Assembly: GCA_934501535.1 (NCBI GenBank)
Contig: CAKSUM010000001.1
Span: forward strand, 186,001 to 250,000
Direction of reading: 5' to 3'
From: an uncultured Clostridia bacterium
GTDB lineage: Bacteria > Bacillota > Clostridia > UBA1381
DNA: 64,000 nucleotides
Numbering within the stretch: the first letter of the stretch is position 1; every line of letters starts with the position of its first letter. A program made the position numbers and the translations under genes. This document shows, in pieces, positions 1 through 8,399 of the stretch. The notes beneath the pieces were generated by a model. The model had not been told where the DNA came from. It saw only the letters and a program-made list of their open reading frames with translations, and did not search any database.

Positions 1-242
1 TTCTGTTTCATAAGCTCATACTGCTGGTTGAGCTGACGTGCGTACAGCAAAAATTCCTCGCCCTCATCGGTCGGAATAACGCCTTTATTTGTACGCAGAA
101 AAATCGCGGCACCTATTTCCTGTTCCAGTTCCTTTATCGCACCGGTAAGTGACGGCTGTGATATAAACAGCGCCTCTGCCGCTTTATTCATTGAGCCGCA
201 CTCGGCAATTGTAATCGCATAAATAATTTGCTGAAGGGTCAT
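1..242 (-). CDS. LysR-family transcriptional regulator, N-terminal part (cut by window edge)
   Basis: I translated this from the minus strand; the reading frame is open to the window edge, so the C-terminal effector domain is missing. The visible 80 residues are the winged-helix DNA-binding domain typical of LysR regulators: an N-terminal MTLQQIIYA helix, the recognition helix region around FISQPSLTGAIKELE and the wing ending near GVIPTDEGEEF. The ATG at 242 follows an AGGAGG site 6-7 bases upstream. It lies 20 bases downstream of the LysE-type exporter in the same direction and is probably co-transcribed with it. Regulation of an amino-acid exporter by LysR proteins is a common arrangement (LysG/LysE, ArgP/ArgO), but the effector is not visible. 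Confidence 0.9.
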   Translation of the reverse strand, partial: MTLQQIIYAITIAECGSMNKAAEALFISQPSLTGAIKELEQEIGAAIFLRTNKGVIPTDEGEEFLLYARQLNQQYELMKQ

Positions 243-262
243 AATATCCTCCTGTATTTGTA

Positions 263-901
263 TTACGAGCCGCTTTTTGCACGCAGAACGTTAAGTCCGA
301 GCACAACATAAATCATTCCGGCACCGCGCTGCGCCCATTTCTGCGCCTTGTCGCTTTTTTGCAGAAGTCTGCTCACAAATGATGAGATATATGCCAAAAA
401 TACACACCATACCGTACTCGTGGTGCAAAGAGTCGCACCCAAAATCAAGAACGGAATCGGACCGTAAGTATTATCCGCGGATACAAACTGCGGCAAAAGT
501 ACCAGAAAAAACAGCGCCGCCTTAGGGTTAAGAGCATTCGTAAGCACACCCTGACGATATGCCTTTCGGGTATCCGTGTTTTCCTTACCGTTCTCATCAA
601 CACTCAGCAGCGGTTTTTTTGAAATAATTGTGCTTATTCCCATCACCACAAGATACGCCGCACCGGCAAGTTTCATTATATTGAATGCAGCCGCCGAGCT
701 TGCAAGTATAGCCGACAGTCCGAGCGCTGCCAAAAAAGTATGAATCATAAGACCGGTAGAAACCCCGAGAGCAGACGCAATCCCGCACTTTCTTCCGCCG
801 ACTCCGGCTTTGCTCAAAATATAGATTGTGTCCGCACCCGGCATCATATTCAAAAGTATTCCCGATATGACAAACAGCTTATAGTTAATTATTCCGAACA
901 T
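263..901 (-). CDS. LysE-family amino-acid / small-molecule exporter
   Basis: About 212 residues with the five to six hydrophobic segments of the LysE/RhtB exporter family. The N-terminal part carries the signature run LNMMPGADTIYILSKAGVGG, close to the PGP(D/N) region of the family, and a second conserved stretch NALNPKAALFFLVLLPQF lies mid-protein. The frame is open upstream to 937, but the ATG at 901 has an AAAGAGGT ribosome site at good distance and starts 4 bases after the MATE stop codon, so translation is probably coupled. It lies in a MATE-LysE-LysR row. The family exports basic or neutral amino acids or their analogues from the cytoplasm; the substrate here is unknown. Confidence 0.88.
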   Translation of the reverse strand: MFGIINYKLFVISGILLNMMPGADTIYILSKAGVGGRKCGIASALGVSTGLMIHTFLAALGLSAILASSAAAFNIMKLAGAAYLVVMGISTIISKKPLLSVDENGKENTDTRKAYRQGVLTNALNPKAALFFLVLLPQFVSADNTYGPIPFLILGATLCTTSTVWCVFLAYISSFVSRLLQKSDKAQKWAQRGAGMIYVVLGLNVLRAKSGS

Positions 902-905
902 GAAA

Positions 906-2267
906 TTATACCTCTTTACACACGTTTTCCCGTTCACGCAAAACTTTGTAATAACATATAAACAATCCTATCAGAGCAGCCAGCCATGACAGCGGATACG
1001 AAATAAACAGCATGCTTATCGTGTTTTTGAACGGAAGAATTGTATATATCCACAAAATTCTGAGTCCGCAAACTCCGAAAAATGTTATAATCATTGGCTT
1101 AAGACTTTCTCCCAGACCTCTTATAGTACCGCCAATAACCTCCATCATTCCGCACAGGAAGTAGGATACCGAAACAACATTCATTCTTTCCAGTCCGAAT
1201 TTGATTATATCCTCGATATCCGAATCCGTGGAATTAATAAATAATTTCAGCACATTTGCTCCGAGCATCATAGTTCCGATTCCCAACACGACCCCTACTA
1301 CGGTCACAAGAAACATTGAACACCACATTCCTTTTCTGACTCTGTCATAAAGACCTGCGCCCATGTTCTGCCCTGCAAAGGTTGTTGCTGCCAGACCGAC
1401 TGCATTCATCGGCATATAGACAAAGTTTTCCACTATCATATCCGTTGTGCAGCCTGCTACCGCCGCAGCTCCGAATTTATTTATGGTTGACTGTATGACA
1501 ACATTGGAAACTGAAAAAAGACAGCTGTTCAATCCTGCAGGAATACCGATTTTTAAGATTTTCAGCAAATATATCTTATGTATTTTCAATTCCTTAAAAT
1601 CAAATCGGTAAATATCCTTCACGCGCATCAGCCGCACGAGCGCAAACACGCAGCAAAGCGTCTGCGAAATAATCGTCGCAATCGCTACACCCTCAACGTC
1701 CATTTTCAGTACCACAACAAAGAAAAGGTTCAGTATTACATTCAGTCCGGCTGATATTATAAGGTAGTAAAGCGGTCTTTTCGAGTCACCCACGGCACGC
1801 AAAATCCCCGCCAGAAAACAATACAGGAGCGTAGGCAGTATTCCGAGAAAATAGATAGAAGTATATTTTACCGCATAAGGCATAACGTCCTCGGGAGTAT
1901 CCATTGCCAGGAGTGCCGGTCTCGTTATGGCAAGACCTACACCCGTCATCACAATTCCGCATATAATTGCAAGCGCAACCGAAGTATGAACAGTTTTCTT
2001 TACGCCATCTTCATCATTTGCGCCGAAATACTGTGCGGCTACAATGCTGGCACCGGTGGACAAACCGATAAATAGATTTGTTATCAGCTGAATCAGCGAC
2101 GCACTTCCTCCTACGCCGGCAAACGCAAGACTGGAGGCAAATCTTCCGATTATTACAGAGTCCATCGTGTTATAAAGCTGCTGCAAAATACCCGTAAGAA
2201 TCAGCGGAACCGCAAACAAAATTACCTGTTTTAAAATCGGGCCCCTTGTCATAGAATTGCTTTCCAT
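906..2267 (-). CDS. MATE-family multidrug/solute antiporter
   Basis: This 453-residue protein has the twelve hydrophobic helices and internal two-fold repeat of MATE transporters. Family features are visible: an opening ILKQVILFAVPLILTGILQQ, then NTMDSVIIGRFAS in helix 1-2, and the matching AGQNMGAG at the start of the second half. MATE proteins export cationic drugs or metabolites with Na+ or H+ from the cytoplasmic membrane. The ATG at 2267 is preceded by TAGGAGTG. It is the first gene of a probable operon with the LysE exporter and LysR regulator, and a promoter lies just upstream. The substrate cannot be read from the sequence. Confidence 0.92.
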   Translation of the reverse strand: MESNSMTRGPILKQVILFAVPLILTGILQQLYNTMDSVIIGRFASSLAFAGVGGSASLIQLITNLFIGLSTGASIVAAQYFGANDEDGVKKTVHTSVALAIICGIVMTGVGLAITRPALLAMDTPEDVMPYAVKYTSIYFLGILPTLLYCFLAGILRAVGDSKRPLYYLIISAGLNVILNLFFVVVLKMDVEGVAIATIISQTLCCVFALVRLMRVKDIYRFDFKELKIHKIYLLKILKIGIPAGLNSCLFSVSNVVIQSTINKFGAAAVAGCTTDMIVENFVYMPMNAVGLAATTFAGQNMGAGLYDRVRKGMWCSMFLVTVVGVVLGIGTMMLGANVLKLFINSTDSDIEDIIKFGLERMNVVSVSYFLCGMMEVIGGTIRGLGESLKPMIITFFGVCGLRILWIYTILPFKNTISMLFISYPLSWLAALIGLFICYYKVLRERENVCKEV

Positions 2268-2307
2268 TTTTACACTCCTAACATTTATTTACAAAACTGC
2301 ACCTATA

Positions 2308-2335
2308 ATTATATCACAGATATTTTTTTTGTAAA
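2308..2335 (-). promoter_or_regulatory. sigma-A type promoter for the MATE-LysE-LysR operon
   Basis: Read on the minus strand, TTTACA (2335-2330) and TATAAT (2313-2308) are separated by 16 bases, about 40 bases upstream of the MATE start. The match is strong; activity is inferred. Confidence 0.6.
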
Positions 2336-2438
2336 GACTAAACTGAATTTTTTTATCGGTTTTTGTCAAACTAATTATATAACACGGGGCGATTAATTGG
2401 AAGCGGAACATTTGTCCACCTGCGGCAAAAAGCATGGA

Positions 2439-3440
2439 CTATACATATTTCTTTGCATGAACATAAGCTATGCAAACCGCTGCTGATACCGTGTAGGTAA
2501 ATACGGCGCGGATAATAAATTCCTGCATGACGGAAAAGCCCCCGGCACGCGCCATAAGGTCATTCACAATGTAAATGAAGAGACAGTGCATCAGGTAAAT
2601 ATAGTAGCTTGCGCCGTTAATTTCTTTCATTAATCTGCTGCGCATTATTTTGCCGCCCGTTTTCAACGCGGCGGAATACGCGAACATCACCGCACACACG
2701 CAGTAAACAATATGCATTTCCTCAATATACGGCATATTTATTTTTTTCACCATTCCGGCATACGAAACCGCCGCCTCGCATGCGGCAGCGACCGCAAATA
2801 TCGCGGCAACAATGCCGAAATGATGTTCTGCCCACTTTTTGAATTTATCATAATATGCCCCGGCAGCGCAGCCGCCCGTCCAGTATATCAGGTAAGTCAC
2901 AAAAAGCCTGTCCCTGTACGCAAAACCGCCGCAAATCCGCGGCATGGCAAGCGTGACTGCCGCCGCCGACAGTACCAAAAATCCGGGTTTGCTTTTTTCC
3001 AGCGCCCACTCCCACAGCGGTCTTAAAAAATACAGCTGCACAATAATTACAACAAAGTAAAAATGCGAAACCATGTCGCCCCTGATTATATATGCTCCCA
3101 AATCGAAAATATCCGGGCTGAAATATCCGTTTCTGCAAAAGTATATGTAATATAAAATCACGCACAAAACATACGGCATCACAATTTTTTTAAGCCGCGA
3201 AACATAGTATTTTCCGTAATTTACATATCTTCCGGGAGTGTAATTCAAAAAGAGCTTCATGCCGCTCAGAAAAATAAATCCCTGCACAACAAAAGCCGCC
3301 AGCCGCCATGACAGAAAAACCGCAGGGTACAGCGGATTTTCGGTATCAACCGCCGTGACCGGCGCAGACATAACGTGAATAAAAATTACCAGCAGGCAGA
3401 AAAGCGTATTTAAAAAATCAATTTCCGTCTTTTTCTTCAT
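2439..3440 (-). CDS. Acyltransferase family 3 membrane protein
   Basis: About 333 residues, strongly hydrophobic, with roughly ten transmembrane helices. The N-terminus KKTEIDFLNTLFCLLVIFIH fits acyltransferase-3 proteins, where a conserved Arg or Asp and a membrane His start the domain; the later run YIYLMHCLFIYIVNDL matches the terminal YxxHxP-like segment. These enzymes transfer acetyl or other acyl groups onto surface polysaccharides, peptidoglycan or teichoic acid. Two ATGs are possible; I chose 3440 because its GAGGGGG site is correctly spaced, while the ATG at 3446 sits almost on that site. It stands alone, and its acceptor is unknown. Confidence 0.82.
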   Translation of the reverse strand: MKKKTEIDFLNTLFCLLVIFIHVMSAPVTAVDTENPLYPAVFLSWRLAAFVVQGFIFLSGMKLFLNYTPGRYVNYGKYYVSRLKKIVMPYVLCVILYYIYFCRNGYFSPDIFDLGAYIIRGDMVSHFYFVVIIVQLYFLRPLWEWALEKSKPGFLVLSAAAVTLAMPRICGGFAYRDRLFVTYLIYWTGGCAAGAYYDKFKKWAEHHFGIVAAIFAVAAACEAAVSYAGMVKKINMPYIEEMHIVYCVCAVMFAYSAALKTGGKIMRSRLMKEINGASYYIYLMHCLFIYIVNDLMARAGGFSVMQEFIIRAVFTYTVSAAVCIAYVHAKKYV

Positions 3441-3504
3441 TTGCATTCCCCCTCACGTTTATTTAATATCATATCACACACGGCGTGCAATGTCAAATAA
3501 ACGC

Positions 3505-3547
3505 AAAAAACACACCGCACGGTGCATTAATACCGCTCGGTGTGCTT
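3505..3547 (-). terminator. Rho-independent terminator of the small membrane-protein gene
   Basis: On the minus strand a GCACACCG...CGGTGTG stem, extended inward by CGGT/ACCG, is followed by TTTTTT. It lies just after the stop codon of the 59-residue gene at 3562. Confidence 0.75.
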
Positions 3548-3561
3548 TATAACCGGCAAAT

Positions 3562-3741
3562 TTATCTTACCATATCCATCGCATTATCAATGATATTTCC
3601 GATAGTTTTGAACATTCCCCCTGTCTTTTTGCACATTTTACGGTGCTGTCTGTCCGAAATAGGGTCGGCAAGCGCCGCTGCACATGCACCCAAAACCATT
3701 CCTGCTGCCATTCCCTTTATAAATCCGTTACTGCTCATCAT
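3562..3741 (-). CDS. Small membrane protein with a glycine/alanine-rich segment
   Basis: A 59-residue protein, MMSSNGFIKGMAAGMVLGAC..., with one hydrophobic Gly/Ala-rich segment followed by a basic, possibly amphipathic tail (DRQHRKMCKKTGGMFK). The layout resembles YtxH-like small stress or envelope proteins, but I cannot place it in a family. The frame extends upstream to 3813. I chose the ATG at 3741 (3738 is also possible) because AAAGGAG lies 8 bases before it and the longer version would add a charged leader with no ribosome site. It has its own terminator, which supports a real monocistronic gene. Confidence 0.65.
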   Translation of the reverse strand: MMSSNGFIKGMAAGMVLGACAAALADPISDRQHRKMCKKTGGMFKTIGNIIDNAMDMVR

Positions 3742-3908
3742 AAATTCTGCTCCTTTCACATTTTGCGTCAAAACACGCTGCTGTCGGCATGCTTTTTCGC
3801 AAGCTTTTAACATTCATTTTACCTTCCTTGCATAGTATGTGTAAATCAGCGCCGTTTATAACATCAATCTGCATAAAAAATTGTTATTTTTTTGTAATGA
3901 TTATGATA

Positions 3909-3937
3909 TTGACTATGCCTGCAAAATGATATAAAAT
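3909..3937 (+). promoter_or_regulatory. Promoter of the DUF1015 gene
   Basis: TTGACT (3909-3914), a 17-base spacer and TAAAAT (3932-3937), followed by GAGGTG and the ATG at 3959. Confidence 0.6.
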
Positions 3938-3958
3938 AATTATTGTGAGGTGATACAG

Positions 3959-5266
3959 ATGGCAAACATTAAGCCTTTCAGAGGATATATGTTTAATCAG
4001 AATAAAATCGGCGACTTAGGCAGCGTTATGTCGCCTCCGTACGATTCAATTTCAAAATCGGAACAGGAAGAATTTTACGCAAGACATGAATACAATGCCA
4101 TAAGACTGGCAAAGGGCATGAGATATGATACCGACACGGAAGAAGATAATCCTTTTACGCGCGCTGACAGCTATATGCGCAGCTGGATAGAAAACGGCAT
4201 ACTTGTCCGCGATGACAAGCCGGCTATATACTTATACGAACAGGAAGCGGACTACGGAAAATCGTCCTTTACAAATAAGGGATTTGTTGCGCTTTTGGAG
4301 CTTGAAGAGCTTGGCAAGCACGTAGTTTCCTGCGAGGACACCACTCCGATAAACAAGAAAGACCGCTATGAGCTGCTTTCGCATACAAAGGCAAATTTTA
4401 ACATGATAAACTGCATGTACATTGAAAGCGAGAAATATCTGTCACGCATGATGACGGAAATTTCCGATACCGAGCCGGACATAAGCTTTACCGTCCCCGA
4501 CGGCACAAAGGAACGGCTCTGGCGAATTACGGACGAGGATAAAATCAATTTTATCGCGGAGGCGCTTAAACCGCATACATTTTACATAGCAGACGGTCAG
4601 AACCGGTACGAAACGTCGATTGCATACCGGAACGAATGCAGAAAAAACAATCCGAACCACACCGGTGAGGAACCGTACAATTACATTATGACGCTTCTTA
4701 CCAACGCGTTCGATGACGGTATTGTTCAGCTGCCGTTCCACAGGCTGGTACGTTTTAACAAACCCTTTAACGAATCATTTTTCGTTGCGTCCTGTCAGGA
4801 CAATTTCAAGGTTGAAAAAATAATCGTGGATACCGACACATCTGATTTTTCGGATACCGTAAAAAAACAGATTGCCACAACCACTCTTGAAAACAAAATC
4901 GCAATGTACTGCGGAGATAAATATTTCTACCGTATGACTCTCAAAAGCCGCGCATCGGTCAAAAAAGCGATACCCGAAAAAAGTGACGCATACTGTTCTC
5001 TCGACACGGCTGTTTTGAACACACTGATTATGGAGGACATTCTCGGCATAACCGAGGAAACCTATAATGACAGAGTTGATTATACAAAAAGCGTGAGCGA
5101 CGGTGTGCGCAGAGTGCTCTCGCATGATTTCGGCTGTCTGCTTGCGGTAAATCCCGTTAAAACATGGCAGATACGCGCGGTTGCGATGGCAGGCGACAAA
5201 ATGCCGCCCAAGTCAATATGCGTATTCCCGAAACCCGTTACGGGAGTTATCATTTATACTTTATAA
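3959..5266 (+). CDS. DUF1015 family protein
   Basis: A soluble protein of 435 residues that matches the DUF1015 family over its length. It starts with MANIKPFRGY, has the early SPPYDSIS motif, the central FYIADGQNRYETSIAYRNE segment (family consensus ADGHHRYE) and ends with PKPVTGVIIYTL. The His-His pair of the usual central motif is replaced by Gln-Asn here. The function is not established; in some clostridia the family is found near serine and pyridoxal-phosphate metabolism. A GTG at 3950 is also in frame, but the ATG at 3959 is correctly spaced from GAGGTG. The gene is monocistronic, with a promoter before it and a terminator after it. Confidence 0.85.
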   Translation: MANIKPFRGYMFNQNKIGDLGSVMSPPYDSISKSEQEEFYARHEYNAIRLAKGMRYDTDTEEDNPFTRADSYMRSWIENGILVRDDKPAIYLYEQEADYGKSSFTNKGFVALLELEELGKHVVSCEDTTPINKKDRYELLSHTKANFNMINCMYIESEKYLSRMMTEISDTEPDISFTVPDGTKERLWRITDEDKINFIAEALKPHTFYIADGQNRYETSIAYRNECRKNNPNHTGEEPYNYIMTLLTNAFDDGIVQLPFHRLVRFNKPFNESFFVASCQDNFKVEKIIVDTDTSDFSDTVKKQIATTTLENKIAMYCGDKYFYRMTLKSRASVKKAIPEKSDAYCSLDTAVLNTLIMEDILGITEETYNDRVDYTKSVSDGVRRVLSHDFGCLLAVNPVKTWQIRAVAMAGDKMPPKSICVFPKPVTGVIIYTL

Positions 5267-5298
5267 TTACACGTAAATTATTCACTTTTTTCAAAGCC

Positions 5299-5325
5299 AA
5301 AAGCGCGGCAATGCCGCGCTTTTTA
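5299..5325. terminator. Bidirectional terminator between DUF1015 gene and aminopeptidase gene
   Basis: AAAAGCGCGGCA-ATGCCGCGCTTTTT forms a GC-rich hairpin with an A run before and a T run after it. It sits between two convergent genes and can serve both. Confidence 0.85.
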
Positions 5326-5344
5326 AATTGCCGATATTAAAATT

Positions 5345-6751
5345 TTATCTGTCCTTATAAAATGCCGCATATGACTTGTATGCCATGTAAATGTCACCCT
5401 TTGCCGTAACCTCAAAAGGCGAATGCATTGACAGTACCGGAACGCCGCAGTCAATAACGTCCATATTAAGGTTTGCAACATACATTGCAATTGTTCCTCC
5501 TCCGCCCTTGTCAACTTTTCCCAGCTCACATGTCTGCCATACAACGTTATTGTTGTTCATAATTGTCATTATCTCATGCACAAATTCGCTCGATGCGTCC
5601 GACGCACCGGATTTTCCGCGTGAGCCGGTATATTTCATCAGCGCCATTCCGCGTCCGGCATAAGAAGAATTCATGCGTTCAAACGCATTTTCATAATTCG
5701 GATCCACAGCAGCGCTTACATCGCTCGACATGCACGCGGAATTTCTGATAACTCTGTTGAAAGTAATCAAATCGCAGCTGCCCTTAATCTTTTCAATCAG
5801 CTCGCAAACTGCCATGTCAAAAAATCTTGACAGCATTCCGGTATTTCCCACCGAACCGATTTCCTCTTTATCAACAAGCAGGCAAACCGCCGTCTTTTTC
5901 GGTGCTGTCACCTCAAGAATACTCTTAAGCGCGGTAAATGCGCATACTCTGTCATCCTGACCGTATCCGCCGACAAAGCTGTTGTCAAAGCCGACATTCT
6001 TTGCCTTGAACGCCGGGACAATTTCCAGCTCCGCGCTCAGAAATGCCTCCTCCGTTATGCCGTAGGCAATGTTAAGTATATTCAAAATATTAAATTTTAC
6101 GCTGTCATCAATATCGCTGTCATTAACGCCCATACCGCCAACTAAAATATTGAGCGATTCGCCCTCTATCGCCTCGCTGAGCTTTTTGGACATCTGCTCC
6201 TGCGACAAATGCGGAAGAAGATCGGTTATGCAGAATACGGGATCGTCCTCTTTTTCGCCTATGCATATCTCAACCTGCTTGCCGTCCTTGGTGTGGCATA
6301 CGCCGTGAATTGCAAGCGGCAGTGCAGTCCACTGATATTTTTTTATGCCGCCGTAATAATGCGTTTTAAGCAGCGCCATCTCTTTCGACTGATACAGCGG
6401 ATTTTGCTTTAAATCAAGTCTCGGCGAGTCAATATGCGCACCTACGATATTAATGCCGCCGTCAATGTCCTCGCTGCCGATTACAGCAAGCAGAATATTC
6501 TTCTTCCGGTTTACCATATAAACCTTATCACCCGGTTTCAGCTCTTTTTTATCGGCAAAAGCGGCAAATCCGTTTGCCTCCGCCATGGCAATTGCTTCAC
6601 GCACGCACTCGCGTTCCGTCTTGCCGTTATCCAAAAACTTTCTGTATTCATCACACATATCAAGCATTACGCGCTTTTCCTCGGGTGTGAGAACCTGATA
6701 TACATTTTGAGTTTTATACGCCAGTTTTTTATAAAGCTCTTTATCTGTCAT
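5345..6751 (-). CDS. M18-family metallo-aminopeptidase (aspartyl aminopeptidase type)
   Basis: This 468-residue cytosolic enzyme carries the M18 metal-site motifs. GAHIDSPRLDLK (His106, Asp108) gives the first zinc ligand and the catalytic Asp; VDKEEIGS holds the Glu-Glu pair; and LSMHSPFEV near the C-terminus gives the last His ligand. M18 enzymes remove N-terminal acidic or neutral residues from peptides and form dodecamers. Length and motif order are normal for the bacterial ApeA/ApeB type. An AGGAAAGGA site precedes the ATG. The gene is monocistronic and divergent from the glycosylase gene. The exact residue preference cannot be told. Confidence 0.93.
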   Translation of the reverse strand: MTDKELYKKLAYKTQNVYQVLTPEEKRVMLDMCDEYRKFLDNGKTERECVREAIAMAEANGFAAFADKKELKPGDKVYMVNRKKNILLAVIGSEDIDGGINIVGAHIDSPRLDLKQNPLYQSKEMALLKTHYYGGIKKYQWTALPLAIHGVCHTKDGKQVEICIGEKEDDPVFCITDLLPHLSQEQMSKKLSEAIEGESLNILVGGMGVNDSDIDDSVKFNILNILNIAYGITEEAFLSAELEIVPAFKAKNVGFDNSFVGGYGQDDRVCAFTALKSILEVTAPKKTAVCLLVDKEEIGSVGNTGMLSRFFDMAVCELIEKIKGSCDLITFNRVIRNSACMSSDVSAAVDPNYENAFERMNSSYAGRGMALMKYTGSRGKSGASDASSEFVHEIMTIMNNNNVVWQTCELGKVDKGGGGTIAMYVANLNMDVIDCGVPVLSMHSPFEVTAKGDIYMAYKSYAAFYKDR

Positions 6752-6809
6752 TTAAACCATTCCTTTCCTCGGGAGCTATATCATTACGTAAATAGCTCTT
6801 TTCCATAAT

Positions 6810-6837
6810 ATTATACCACAAATTTACTGTTTGTCTA
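6810..6837 (-). promoter_or_regulatory. Promoter of the M18 aminopeptidase gene
   Basis: On the minus strand TAGACA (6837-6832), a 16-base spacer and TATAAT (6815-6810), about 60 bases upstream of the start codon. Confidence 0.55.
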
Positions 6838-6865
6838 TTATTTTGCACAATTTTTTATAAAAATA

Positions 6866-6894
6866 TTGATAAAATTACAATTTTATGCTATACT
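6866..6894 (+). promoter_or_regulatory. Promoter of the 8-oxoguanine glycosylase gene, giving an almost leaderless mRNA
   Basis: TTGATA (6866-6871), a 17-base spacer and TATACT (6889-6894). Only 9 bases separate the -10 box from the ATG at 6904, so transcription should start at or a few bases before the start codon. No ribosome site is visible there. Confidence 0.6.
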
Positions 6895-6903
6895 ATCATT
6901 GTT

Positions 6904-7770
6904 ATGAATATTTATGAAAAAAATACCGATTTAATATTGGAAAATGCAGAAGATTTTGATTTAAAACAGATTTTTGACTGCGGTCAGTGTTTCCGCTGGG
7001 ACAGCTGTGATGACGGTTATATCGGCATCGCATATGGGCTTCCGCTTTATATAACTCAGCAGGGGAAAACCGTAACGCTGCATAATACCGTGCTTGCCGA
7101 CTGGAACTCGGTATGGAAGGATTATTTTGACGCAGACCGTGACTACGGCGAAATCAAGCGCACATTATCTGCCGACCCGGTCATGAAAAATGCGGTTTCT
7201 TTCGGAGAGGGCATCAGGATTTTAAATCAGGAACCGTTTGAATGTCTGATTTCCTTTATTATTTCGGCAAGCAACAATATCCCGAGAATAAAGAAAATTA
7301 TAAACGCGCTGTGCACGTCTTTCGGCGAGAAAACAGAATATATGGGCAATTGCTTTTACACATTTCCCACACCCGAACGTCTTGCATCGCTCGACCTTTC
7401 CGATTTATCGGTAATCAGGGCGGGGTTCCGCGATAAATACATACTTGCCGCAGCAAAATGCGTATCAGACGGCATGATTGATTTGGACTGTCTTAAAAAT
7501 GCGTCCGCGGAATACGCAAAGTCACAGCTTTTAAAACTACCCGGCGTGGGAACCAAGGTTGCAGACTGCGTGCTGCTTTTCAGTCTCGGAAAATATTCAA
7601 GTTTTCCCGTAGACGTTTGGATAAAGCGGATTATGGAATATTGCTATACCGACGGCGAACAGACGCGCGACGCAATTGCAGCGCTTGCAGATAAAAAATT
7701 CGGTGCCCTCGGCGGTTTTGCACAGCAATACCTATTTTACTGGGCGCGCGAAAATAAGATTGGAATTTGA
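6904..7770 (+). CDS. ogg: 8-oxoguanine DNA glycosylase / AP lyase (OGG1 type)
   Basis: This 288-residue DNA-repair enzyme has the OGG1 layout. The N-terminal domain begins with the conserved DFDLKQIFDCGQCFRW stretch (residues 17-32). A helix-hairpin-helix GPD domain follows, with LPGVGTKVADC holding the Schiff-base lysine (Lys218) and FPVDVW holding the catalytic aspartate (Asp237). It excises 8-oxoguanine paired with cytosine and nicks the abasic site. The strong promoter ends only 9 bases before the ATG and there is no Shine-Dalgarno sequence, so translation may be leaderless. The zinc-ribbon gene starts 1 base after its stop and is probably co-transcribed. Confidence 0.94.
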   Translation: MNIYEKNTDLILENAEDFDLKQIFDCGQCFRWDSCDDGYIGIAYGLPLYITQQGKTVTLHNTVLADWNSVWKDYFDADRDYGEIKRTLSADPVMKNAVSFGEGIRILNQEPFECLISFIISASNNIPRIKKIINALCTSFGEKTEYMGNCFYTFPTPERLASLDLSDLSVIRAGFRDKYILAAAKCVSDGMIDLDCLKNASAEYAKSQLLKLPGVGTKVADCVLLFSLGKYSSFPVDVWIKRIMEYCYTDGEQTRDAIAALADKKFGALGGFAQQYLFYWARENKIGI

Positions 7771-7771
7771 T

Positions 7772-8371
7772 ATGATAAAAGAATTTAAAAAGGCTCTCGG
7801 ATATATATGTCCGTACTGCTCATCTATCGCAATAAAAGAATTTAATCTGTTCGATTTTTCCGGCTCGGACGGAATGAAGCTTAACTGCGTGAACTCATCA
7901 TGCGGCGAACACTGTCTGACAGTAACGCAAAAAAAGGACAAGTACACAATTGTAATCGATTGTCCCCTGTGCGATGAACCGCATACATTCAATATCCGGA
8001 AAATTACTTTTTGGAAAAGCAAATTTTTTGTTCTGCGCTGCCCCGAAACAGGGCTGGGAATACTCTTTATCGGCGAAAAGGACAAGGTCAGAGATGAAAT
8101 CGAACGTCAGGAAAAAATGCTGATAGAAATGAATGACGAATATTCCATAAGCGATGAGCTAAGCATAATATTCGATGAAGTCGAGCGGGTGAACGAGCTG
8201 GCAAAAAACGGAAGCGTTTCATGCGTCTGCGGCAGCCGGGCCATCGCAATTGAAATCGATAACGAAAAAATCACTCTCTGCTGCCGTGAATGCGGTAAAA
8301 CAAAGGAAATTCCCGCAAACCGCGAGGCTCTTGACGAGTTATTAAATACAAGTGCCATTGTACTTGATTGA
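7772..8371 (+). CDS. Multi-zinc-ribbon protein of unknown function
   Basis: I do not recognise this 199-residue protein beyond its cysteine pattern. Pairs or clusters occur at C13-C16 (CPYC), C39/C44/C48, C64-C67 (CPLC), C90, C151-C153 (CVC) and C170/C171/C174 (CREC). This suggests two or three zinc ribbons separated by a charged, probably helical linker (about residues 100-148). It has no signal peptide or membrane helix. The ATG at 7772 lies one base after the ogg stop; the frame is open further upstream, but that part overlaps ogg. Ribbons of this kind often bind nucleic acid, and the link to ogg could point to DNA metabolism, but this is inference. Confidence 0.75.
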   Translation: MIKEFKKALGYICPYCSSIAIKEFNLFDFSGSDGMKLNCVNSSCGEHCLTVTQKKDKYTIVIDCPLCDEPHTFNIRKITFWKSKFFVLRCPETGLGILFIGEKDKVRDEIERQEKMLIEMNDEYSISDELSIIFDEVERVNELAKNGSVSCVCGSRAIAIEIDNEKITLCCRECGKTKEIPANREALDELLNTSAIVLD

Positions 8372-8399
8372 TAAATATATTTTAAAGGAGGAAACTTAA

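Noticed and set aside
2712..3026. Plus-strand frame inside the acyltransferase gene
   Set aside because: It has no promoter or ribosome site and overlaps a well-supported membrane protein.
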